The translations under genes and the position numbers were made by a program. Below are positions 1-4,683 of a DNA stretch of 5,703 nt, in pieces. The stretch spans positions 1-5,703 of the forward strand of contig CALCHI010000413.1 of the NCBI GenBank assembly GCA_937901285.1. The letters are read 5' to 3'. Numbering within the stretch: the first letter of the stretch is position 1; every line of letters starts with the position of its first letter. The notes below the pieces were generated by a model. That model saw only the letters and a program-made list of their open reading frames with translations. It had not been told where the DNA came from and ran no database searches. The DNA comes from UBA8437 sp003445035. Its GTDB lineage: Bacteria > Planctomycetota > Planctomycetia > Planctomycetales > Planctomycetaceae.

Positions 1-170
1 AGTGGTTCGTCCCCGATTACCAGGTGAACCAGGCCTACGGATTCGTGATGCGAGTCGTCTACGTGCCTTACGAGAGCCGCGAGCAGGTGGCTCGTGCTGT
101 TCGTCCTCACCTGGAATCGCTCAACCGGTCGCCTGGGCGCGGCGACCGGCGTGAGTCTCGATCCAGGTGA
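1..170 (+). CDS. C-terminal end of an unidentified plus-strand protein (partial, runs in from left edge)
   Basis: An open frame enters from the left edge. The first complete codon is at base 3 and the stop is TGA at 168-170, giving 55 visible residues. The segment opens WFVPDYQVNQAYGFVMRVVY and continues to HLESLNRS. The first 44 codons favour G or C in the third position, as the other genes here do, which supports real coding. The last 15 or so residues are Arg/Ser-rich low complexity and overlap the convergent ligase gene, so the conserved domain probably ends near residue 42. I do not recognise the family. The frame is too short to call a function, and the start and most of the protein lie outside the window. 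Confidence 0.6.
   Translation, partial: WFVPDYQVNQAYGFVMRVVYVPYESREQVARAVRPHLESLNRSPGRGDRRESRSR
108..169. terminator. Long imperfect hairpin across the convergent gene ends, possible bidirectional terminator
   Basis: An outer 8-bp arm pair (108-115 and 162-169) and an inner perfect 9-bp pair (125-133 and 141-149, 7-nt loop) are joined by short matching segments (117-119 with 159-161, 120-123 with 152-155) and small bulges. The structure therefore holds about 24 pairs. It spans the stop codons of both converging genes, the ligase stop at 121-123 and the plus-strand stop at 168-170. Neither side is followed by a T-tract, so it is not a classical intrinsic terminator. A stalling or 3'-end-protecting structure is an inference. 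Confidence 0.45.
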
Positions 171-1035
171 CCAGCCGTTCGGCGACATCGATCGAGTTGA
201 CCCGGGCCAGGGCCCGCCAGCCGGGAACCGCGTTGACTTCCAGCACCATCCGTTGCCCCGCGGGGTTGCTGATCAGGTCGACTCCGGCCAGGCATGTGCC
301 GGTTGCTTCGGCCGCAATGCGTGCCAGTTCAATGTCCCGGGGTCCCGGGGTCCACGGTTCGGCCAATCCCTGTTGAGAGATGTTGGTGCGGAAGTCTTCC
401 CGAGCCCGTCGCCGCATGCCGCCGACCACTTCTCCGTCAAGCAGCAACACGCGGTCGTCGTAGCCGCCGTGGTCGATGAAGGCCTGCAGGTACAGAACGG
501 CGTTGAGTTGTTCGAGCGTGCGGAAGGTTCTGAGGGCGAGTTCGGGGTCGCTGACTCGAACGATGCCACGGCCCTCGGCTCCGAAAATCGGCTTGACCAC
601 CACGTCTCCGCCGAGCGCCTCGAATGCTTCGAGGGCCGAGTCGGAATTCTCGCAGACCACCGTTGGCGGGACAGGGACGCCGGCCGCAAGAAGCCTGGCG
701 GTTGAGAGGTACTTGTCGACGGCGCACTCGATGGCGCGAGGCGAATTGAGCACGGTGACACCGAGTTGTTCGAGTCGGGCCAGGGCATCCATCCGGAAAA
801 CGACCTGTTCCAGGGATCCCGGGGGCATCGTGCGTACGATCACAGCGTCGGCACTGTCCAGGTTGCCGTCTGTGTCTCGAACGGCTTCGCCGGGGTTTCC
901 AACGGCATTGGTGGCCAGTGTGCCAACGATCTGGGGAAAGCGAATCCCCAGGCATTCGTGCCCCCGCTGCCGGGCGGCGCGGGACAGGTCCCTGAGATAC
1001 CAGCTGCCGGGATTGCTGAGGACGGCGATTTGCAC
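121..1035 (-). CDS. RimK-like ATP-grasp ligase, probable tetrahydromethanopterin-associated amino-acid ligase
   Basis: A 304-residue cytosolic ATP-grasp enzyme of the RimK/MptN type, which joins an amino acid (usually glutamate) to a carboxylate through an acyl-phosphate made with ATP. Visible parts are an N-terminal alpha/beta region (MQIAVLSNPGSWYLRDL), the pre-ATP-grasp NSPRAIECAVDKYLS at 97-111, the ATP-binding segment VVVKPIFGAEGRGI at 145-158 with Lys148 and a Gly-rich loop, FRTNISQQG at 215-223, and the Mg/ATP end motifs GVDLI (251-255) and LEVNAVPGWRAL (265-276, Glu266 and Asn268). Length is normal for the family. The start is a GTG; an AGGA sits about 11 nt upstream. It lies 48 bp behind mch on the same strand. 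Archaeal MptN adds glutamate to tetrahydromethanopterin, and a RimK-like gene is found near mch in methylotrophic bacteria, so a role in cofactor side-chain modification is likely. The substrate itself is inference; a peptide or ribosomal S6 ligase role cannot be excluded. The 3' end overlaps the convergent gene by 50 bp. Confidence 0.88.
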   Translation of the reverse strand: MQIAVLSNPGSWYLRDLSRAARQRGHECLGIRFPQIVGTLATNAVGNPGEAVRDTDGNLDSADAVIVRTMPPGSLEQVVFRMDALARLEQLGVTVLNSPRAIECAVDKYLSTARLLAAGVPVPPTVVCENSDSALEAFEALGGDVVVKPIFGAEGRGIVRVSDPELALRTFRTLEQLNAVLYLQAFIDHGGYDDRVLLLDGEVVGGMRRRAREDFRTNISQQGLAEPWTPGPRDIELARIAAEATGTCLAGVDLISNPAGQRMVLEVNAVPGWRALARVNSIDVAERLVTWIETHAGRRAQATG

Positions 1036-1083
1036 GCGTTGGATGTCCTGAATGTGAATCCGCTGGCAGCAGCAGCAACCGGG

Positions 1084-2043
1084 TCAGATTCCGAAACTCT
1101 CGCAGAGGATCTCGGGGCTGATCTGGCCGAAGGCGTGCGCCCGGCCCGTGTCGACATTGAAGAAACGCATCATGGCCGGGCTGAACAGGTGAGGGTCGAT
1201 TTGATAGAAGTCGTGCCCCGCGTTGGCGAAGATTTCCAGGAACGGTCGGCCGTGGGCATCGGAGGCTGACGAGGGAACACGGGGGCCGATCTCGGCCAAC
1301 GAGTCGTCGTCGCCGGTGACCCACAACGTGACGGTGCCTCCGTAGAGAATCGCATCATTGGTTCTGCCGATGCCGGCCAGGTCGTCGGCAGCTACAGGTG
1401 GCAGCGGAGCAGAACCGAAGCCCGAGACGATCCGCGAGACGTCGAACTCCAATTCGTGCAGCTTGTGCAGCGCCGTCTCGACGCTGCGAGCCACGACCTG
1501 GACGGTTCCGGCCTGGCTGGACGTGGGGGCAACCGCCAGCAAGGTCCGTTGGGTTTCCACTCCGGTCTTTTCGGAGATCGCTTCGAACACCGATTCGTCA
1601 GGCAGGCCGCCGCTTTCGATGACTCCCACGCAGGTATCGGGAGTCTCCGTTCCGCCGATATCCCCGTAGAGTTCCTCCCGGCCGGCAGCCGCCCGCATGG
1701 GCCCCGAGCCCATTCCGAAGTAGTCACCGACGCTGATCTGCCAGCCAGCGTACTGGCTGGCCAGGCAGGCCATCACCGGCGAATCGGTGGCGACCTCAAT
1801 GGAGGGCCAACCATCTGTCGGCTGCGAGCCACTGGTGACGGTGACGCGTCCCCGGTCGGCCAGGCACAGACGCGACAGGTCGAGCCCGGCTTCGAGTCCC
1901 CCCGCGACGTCGACGCCCAGGTCGAGCACAATGCCGCCGTTGCCCAGCGTGTGCGAAGCTCCGCCGAGGTCGTCGATCCGGCCGCGGATCGTCTCGGCCA
2001 ACCTCCACGCGCGATCGTTGAGCAGTCCGCCGGTGTCGGTCAC
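1084..2043 (-). CDS. mch: Methenyltetrahydromethanopterin cyclohydrolase (Mch)
   Basis: A 319-residue cytosolic enzyme that reversibly hydrolyses N5,N10-methenyl-tetrahydromethanopterin to the formyl form, a middle step of H4MPT-linked formaldehyde oxidation in bacteria (and of methanogenesis in archaea). Family landmarks seen are LNDRAWRLAE near the N-terminus, ATDSPVMACLASQYAGWQ (85-102), YFGMGSGPMRA (108-118), ARSVETALHKL (185-195), GIGRTNDAILYGG (224-236) and FYQIDPHLFSPA (279-290). Arg186 and Glu189 have the R-x-x-E spacing of the active-site pair described for the Archaeoglobus enzyme (recalled, not aligned). Length fits the family at about 310-325. The chosen GTG start overlaps the stop of the upstream gene as GTGA, and a GGGA lies about 8 nt before it; the frame stays open further upstream but overlaps a better gene. 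The operon position, with the ATP-grasp ligase behind, supports a C1 module. No key motif looks damaged. Confidence 0.95.
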   Translation of the reverse strand: MTDTGGLLNDRAWRLAETIRGRIDDLGGASHTLGNGGIVLDLGVDVAGGLEAGLDLSRLCLADRGRVTVTSGSQPTDGWPSIEVATDSPVMACLASQYAGWQISVGDYFGMGSGPMRAAAGREELYGDIGGTETPDTCVGVIESGGLPDESVFEAISEKTGVETQRTLLAVAPTSSQAGTVQVVARSVETALHKLHELEFDVSRIVSGFGSAPLPPVAADDLAGIGRTNDAILYGGTVTLWVTGDDDSLAEIGPRVPSSASDAHGRPFLEIFANAGHDFYQIDPHLFSPAMMRFFNVDTGRAHAFGQISPEILCESFGI

Positions 2044-2648
2044 GGCGAAGTGTCCCGATTGGGCGAAGCCGCTCGCTTGGCCTTCGGCTTGGCATCGGTC
2101 CTGATGTAGGACGGAAGGCCGCGTGGCTGGAATCTCATTCGGATCGGTCCCTGGCAGCACTCGCACCGCTTGATCTCGTACATCGGGATCGAGCAGATGT
2201 CGCACCAGTAGTCGAAGTACCGCCTGACGGGTTTCTTCTGGCGTTTGTCCGTGCGGTCGATGGTGAAGACCATCAGCACCTGGAGGTAGGGGATGCCGCG
2301 GCGGCGGTAACCGACCAGTTGGACGGGACGGTTTCTCAGCCTCTTGTCCTGGTAAAATGCCCGCCCGCGCCAATCCGGGACGATCGGGATCAGTTCGCCG
2401 TCGGAGGTTTCGAGCACCACCTGCTTGGCGAATTCGTCGGTGCTTTTGACCCCACGTCGTTTCAGCGCGTCGCTGAGCATCACGACCCGGCCGGCGAACA
2501 GCTCTCTCTTTATCCCCCGCGGCGGCTTGCTCACCGTCTTCTTGGCGGCCGGTTTTTCTGCCGGTTTCGCCGGTTGGGCCGCGGTGGCGGCCGCGCCGCA
2601 AAGTCCGAGGACGAGGGGCACAAGGAGGATGCGGGCCGGATGGATCAC
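2040..2648 (-). CDS. Exported protein with a C-terminal zinc-ribbon-like Cys motif, function unknown
   Basis: A 202-residue protein (start at GTG 2648) not recognised as a named family. Residues 2-24 form a signal peptide: a short Arg-containing n-region, the hydrophobic core ILLVPLVLGLCGAA and an ATAA cleavage-like end. The Cys in the core lacks a lipobox. A Pro/Ala/Lys-rich linker follows (about 25-48), then a folded domain (about 50-140) and a Cys-rich segment at 147-172. That segment holds Cys149, 152, 162, 164 and 165, that is C-x2-C-x9-C-x2-C with an extra Cys, resembling zinc-ribbon knuckles. The tail is basic and probably disordered. It sits between another exported protein (4-bp gap) and mch (4-bp GTGA overlap), implying translational coupling to mch. 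A cytosolic protein with a hydrophobic N-terminus is possible if the signal is wrong. A metal-binding or redox role is inference from the Cys pattern. Confidence 0.8.
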   Translation of the reverse strand: MIHPARILLVPLVLGLCGAAATAAQPAKPAEKPAAKKTVSKPPRGIKRELFAGRVVMLSDALKRRGVKSTDEFAKQVVLETSDGELIPIVPDWRGRAFYQDKRLRNRPVQLVGYRRRGIPYLQVLMVFTIDRTDKRQKKPVRRYFDYWCDICSIPMYEIKRCECCQGPIRMRFQPRGLPSYIRTDAKPKAKRAASPNRDTSP

Positions 2649-2652
2649 GAGC

Positions 2653-3354
2653 CTACTCCGGAGAACGACCAATCGCGATGAATTTCAGGTTGACGACAGC
2701 CTTGGCCTTGGATTTCGTCTTGGCGGGTGCCGGGACGTTGAGAATCCAGAAGCCATGGTCCTCATCATGAGTCACAGCAGCAGTCTTGATCGGCTTCTTT
2801 CCGCCGGGCACCATCGAGAAGATGGCCGGGTGTGTTGCGCCGGCCGACTTGGCACTTTTTGACGACAGGTCTTCAAAACCGAAGATCGGCTTGGGGTCCT
2901 GGTCGATCTTGGCGGGCAATGCGAGCAGGAAGTCGGCCAACTCGCTGGTTCCCACGTGGTTGCCGTCCTCGGGTTGCTGGCCGTATCGCAGCGTGTACAC
3001 GCCGGGTTTGAGTTCCTGGCCACGGAAATCCGTGTAGCCGGTCTTGGTGTGGACCTGAAGCAGTCCGACGAGTTGTCCGGCGGTGAAGGGGTACTTGACC
3101 GAGAGGGTTGGCTTGAACTTGTCACGGATCGGCACGTCCTTGACCAGCCAGACACTGCAGACGGGACCCTTGGGGCTGGCGATCTGGTATCCGGCCTTAT
3201 CGATCAGGCCAGCGATCTTGCCGCCGACGCCCTTGGGCAACGCCTTGGTGCGGCCGAGCTTGTGGGTCGGGGCGGCGGCTGTGGCCAGCAGGATCCCCGA
3301 GGAGATCAGAACGGCGGCGGGGACGAGTACGGCGGACAGGATGGGGCGTTTCAT
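2653..3354 (-). CDS. Exported protein of unknown function, first gene of the mch operon
   Basis: A 233-residue protein with a clear signal peptide: MKRP, a hydrophobic stretch from ILSAVLVPAAVL to ILLAT, then AAAP as a likely cleavage region near residue 28. The mature part looks like a beta-rich domain. Recognisable stretches are GPVCSVWLVKDVPI (63-76), LKPGVYTLRYGQQPEDGNHVG (115-135, written in parts: LKPGVYTLRY then GQQPEDGNHVG), ADFLLALPA and HPAIFSMVPGG. The LKPGVYTL turn recalls secreted DUF2911-like or transthyretin-like sandwiches, but I cannot assign a family. A Lys-rich segment (212-219) precedes the last strand. The ATG at 3354 is chosen because AGGAG lies 9 nt upstream and the signal peptide starts exactly there; an in-frame extension to 3498 reads through the promoter and palindrome and has no protein-like character. 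It lies 4 bp before the zinc-ribbon gene and likely leads the transcript to mch. Confidence 0.8.
   Translation of the reverse strand: MKRPILSAVLVPAAVLISSGILLATAAAPTHKLGRTKALPKGVGGKIAGLIDKAGYQIASPKGPVCSVWLVKDVPIRDKFKPTLSVKYPFTAGQLVGLLQVHTKTGYTDFRGQELKPGVYTLRYGQQPEDGNHVGTSELADFLLALPAKIDQDPKPIFGFEDLSSKSAKSAGATHPAIFSMVPGGKKPIKTAAVTHDEDHGFWILNVPAPAKTKSKAKAVVNLKFIAIGRSPE
2656..2659 (-). promoter_or_regulatory. Ribosome binding site that fixes the GTG start of the zinc-ribbon protein
   Basis: GGAG on the minus strand lies within the last codons of the upstream gene, 7 nt before the GTG at 2646-2648. The alternative TTG start at 2670-2672 adds eight residues ahead of the signal peptide and lies inside the upstream gene, so the GTG is preferred. 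Confidence 0.65.
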
Positions 3355-3433
3355 CTGGTGAGGCTCCTGTGGGCAGCGGCAGGATCGGCGAAATGGATGT
3401 CCGTTGGAGGTTGAGATCCGAACGACCACTGCC

Positions 3434-3462
3434 ATTGTAGTCTCTCGCCGGGCGGGAGTCAT
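3434..3462 (-). promoter_or_regulatory. Putative sigma-70-type promoter of the mch operon
   Basis: On the minus strand a -35-like ATGACT (3457-3462, 4 of 6 to consensus) is followed by a 17-bp spacer and a -10-like TACAAT (3434-3439, 5 of 6). Transcription would begin near 3427, giving a leader of about 70 nt before the ATG at 3354. It lies downstream of the previous gene's terminator and just beside the palindromes at 3471-3504, as expected for an independent promoter. Confidence 0.55.
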
Positions 3463-3470
3463 TGGCGACC

Positions 3471-3504
3471 GGTGATCATTGATCACCAGGCTGGTCATCA
3501 GTGA
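3471..3504. repeat. Nested palindromes upstream of the mch operon promoter, possible operator
   Basis: A perfect 8-1-8 palindrome (3471-3478 and 3480-3487, GGTGATCA with TGATCACC) overlaps a second 14-1-14 inverted repeat (3476-3489 and 3491-3504, 12 of 14 matching). The first is centred about 52 bp upstream of the predicted transcription start and immediately upstream of the -35 box. That is a typical place for a dimeric activator, or part of a repressor site. No T-tract follows on either strand, so a terminator is less likely. The regulator is unknown. Confidence 0.5.
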
Positions 3505-3515
3505 GACAAATCAGA

Positions 3516-3555
3516 AACAGGCGGGATTCGGCGACCGGGCCGAATCCCGCCTGTT
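3516..3555 (-). terminator. Intrinsic terminator after the DUF1326 gene
   Basis: A perfect 16-bp inverted repeat (3516-3531 and 3540-3555) with an 8-nt loop begins 17 bp past the DUF1326 stop codon. On the minus strand the stem is followed by a moderately T-rich tail (TCTGATTTGTC). The GC-rich stem and its position between a stop codon and the next promoter fit a Rho-independent terminator. Confidence 0.8.
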
Positions 3556-3572
3556 GTTCCATTCCGAGTCGC

Positions 3573-4238
3573 TTAGCGACGGAAAGTTGCCAGGAATGCG
3601 CTGCGGGTGCCGAAGTCGGTGAACCGCCGATTCAGGCTCTTGCCCTGGTAGGAGACCTTGAGGCTGAAGGCGGGACTGAAGTTCTCGACCTTGGTCAACG
3701 GCAGGTAGTAGACCACCTCGTTGGTGCAGACGCAGTCGCTCTTCTTCAGGGCCCGGGTCTTGATCTCGGCGACGTTGCCGGCCTTGAACTGGGCCTGCTT
3801 GGTCAGGTGATTGTTCTTCAACTCGATCGGAGCGCGGCGGACCTTGACCACGTGCTTGGTGTAGATCTTGGCGGTGTCCTTGACGAAATCGACCAGCGCG
3901 GCGAACTGTTCCGGAGTGGCCTTCTGATCGACCAGGATCACGGCGTTCATCTTGCCGGCCCGCAGTGGGAAGATTCCGTCGTACCCGATGGTGTTCTCGG
4001 CCGTGACGATCACGGCGGCACCAAGTCCGTCGACGTTGACACCGTTCCACTGGCCCTTGTCGACCTTCCAGGCCATCAGCGCTTCTTTGCCGGCCAAGCC
4101 CATCTCGGCGTTGGCGAAGCAGGGGCCGGTGTAGACATTGCAGGTGCGGGCTTCGATGTATTCGCCCGAGATGTTTGCGGCCAGTCCGTTGGTTGCAAAC
4201 ACGAAGAGCAGGGCGAGGGTCAGGCTGAGTTGACGCAT
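3573..4238 (-). CDS. DUF1326-family exported protein
   Basis: A 221-residue protein that matches the DUF1326 pattern by eye. A signal peptide covers MRQLSLTLALLFVFATNGLA (1-20). The mature protein opens with ISGEYIEARTCNVYTGPCFANAEMGL (family hallmark, 23-48, including Cys33 and Cys40), then GKEALMAWKVDKGQWNGV, DGLGAAVIV and a second Cys pair in SDCVCTNEVVYYLPL (168-182, Cys169 and Cys171). The molecular function of DUF1326 is not established. The two Cys pairs could bind a metal or form disulfides in the periplasm; this is inference. The ATG at 4238 has GGAGG 9 nt upstream; an in-frame ATG seven codons earlier lacks such a site and would precede the signal peptide. The gene stands alone, with its own promoter-like pair upstream and a terminator downstream. 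Confidence 0.88.
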   Translation of the reverse strand: MRQLSLTLALLFVFATNGLAANISGEYIEARTCNVYTGPCFANAEMGLAGKEALMAWKVDKGQWNGVNVDGLGAAVIVTAENTIGYDGIFPLRAGKMNAVILVDQKATPEQFAALVDFVKDTAKIYTKHVVKVRRAPIELKNNHLTKQAQFKAGNVAEIKTRALKKSDCVCTNEVVYYLPLTKVENFSPAFSLKVSYQGKSLNRRFTDFGTRSAFLATFRR

Positions 4239-4278
4239 GTCCGAGATCCTCCAGAACACCTTGTTTCAGGCAGATAGG

Positions 4279-4297
4279 TCGTGAATCGGTTTCACGA
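4279..4297. repeat. Perfect 7-5-7 palindrome at the DUF1326 promoter
   Basis: TCGTGAA (4279-4285) and TTCACGA (4291-4297) flank a 5-nt centre. The palindrome touches the last base of the predicted -10 box and covers the expected start of transcription, a classic repressor position. Alternatively it forms a hairpin at the 5' end of the mRNA. A second pair, 4276-4281 with 4314-4319 (AGGTCG and CGACCT), partly competes with it. Confidence 0.45.
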
Positions 4298-4325
4298 TTC
4301 TCCCACGGGTCGTCGACCTCGTCAA
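4297..4325 (-). promoter_or_regulatory. Putative sigma-70-type promoter of the DUF1326 gene
   Basis: On the minus strand TTGACG (4320-4325, 5 of 6 to the -35 consensus) is separated by exactly 17 bp from GAGAAT (4297-4302, 4 of 6 to the -10 consensus). The predicted start near 4290 leaves a leader of about 52 nt before the ATG at 4238. Confidence 0.55.
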
Positions 4326-4397
4326 CGTGATGCCGGGGAAAAACAGGATCCGCGTCCAGTCCCACCATCGGAGGCCAACAGACAACCGGAACGAAAA

Positions 4398-4433
4398 CGC
4401 CCCGCCGAACCCCCTGTGGGGTCCGGCGGGGCG
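4398..4433 (-). terminator. Intrinsic terminator of the Mo-hydroxylase operon
   Basis: A perfect 10-bp GC stem (4398-4407 and 4424-4433) continues after one mismatch into a further 5-bp stem (4409-4413 and 4418-4422) with a 4-nt loop. On the minus strand the stem runs directly into TTTTCG and is preceded by an A-run. It lies 28 bp past the stop codon of the small Cys-rich gene. This is a textbook Rho-independent terminator for minus-strand transcription; a shorter T-run on the other side could make it weakly bidirectional. Confidence 0.88.
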
Positions 4434-4461
4434 AGAGTTTTCGTGTCCCTGGCCTTCGGGC

Positions 4462-4680
4462 CTAGGTGGCCTCGTAGCAGCTGCGGGTGGAATCCGTGCA
4501 GTGCTCCGCATCGCAGAGGCGATCATCGGGCCCGAAGATCGTCTGGGTCTTGCCGCACCAGAAGTTTCCATCTCCGGTGGCCTTTTCGCCGGGCGGCATT
4601 CCGGCGTTGGTGTAAAGCCCCTTGGAAAGGAGCTGTCGGCACCGGGTGGCGGTGTTGATTACTTGGAGTTCTTCGGACAT
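4462..4680 (-). CDS. Small five-cysteine protein encoded behind the FAD subunit, function unknown
   Basis: A 72-residue soluble protein beginning MSEELQVINTATRCRQLLSKG, with no signal peptide or membrane segment. Cysteines are at 14, 42, 56, 61 and 68, with His60 nearby. The C-terminal half reads FWCGKTQTIFGPDDRLCDAEHC and ends SCYEAT, a pattern suited to binding a metal or Fe-S cluster. It starts 3 bp after the FAD-subunit stop codon, has AAGGAG upstream at about 11 nt spacing, and is followed by a strong terminator, so it is the last gene of that operon. I do not recognise a named family. I have the impression that similar small proteins accompany such subunits in other Planctomycetota, but I cannot confirm it here. 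A role as an accessory or electron-transfer partner of the dehydrogenase is inference from position. Confidence 0.78.
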   Translation of the reverse strand: MSEELQVINTATRCRQLLSKGLYTNAGMPPGEKATGDGNFWCGKTQTIFGPDDRLCDAEHCTDSTRSCYEAT

Positions 4681-4683
4681 GGA

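Noticed and set aside
1036..1083. Possible promoter or terminator between mch and the ATP-grasp ligase
   Set aside because: The 48-bp gap holds only a GCT-repeat-like stretch and a weak ribosome site; no hairpin or -35/-10 pair is visible, so read-through is assumed.
1740..1761. Perfect 9-bp inverted repeat with a 4-nt loop inside mch
   Set aside because: It arises from codons of the conserved LASQYAGWQ motif, so protein constraint explains it well enough.
1456..2109. Plus-strand open frame of 217 codons opposite mch
   Set aside because: It is a shadow of the strongly conserved mch gene; its translation shows no recognisable motif and it has no supporting context.
2044..2601. Open frame continuing upstream of mch to 2601
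   Set aside because: It is antiparallel to nothing but lies in another frame of the zinc-ribbon gene, with Arg/Gly/Gln-rich low-complexity translation. Mch length and the GTGA overlap favour the start at 2043.
3355..3498. In-frame N-terminal extension of the first mch-operon gene to an ATG at 3498
   Set aside because: It would place 48 unconvincing Arg/Ser/His-rich residues ahead of a good signal peptide, and would translate the promoter-like pair and palindrome. The ATG at 3354 has a proper ribosome site.
4448..4466. Short TTCG-loop hairpin at the stop codon of the small Cys-rich gene
   Set aside because: The stable TTCG loop is on the plus strand, where no transcript is expected, and a far better terminator for the minus strand lies just beyond at 4398-4433.
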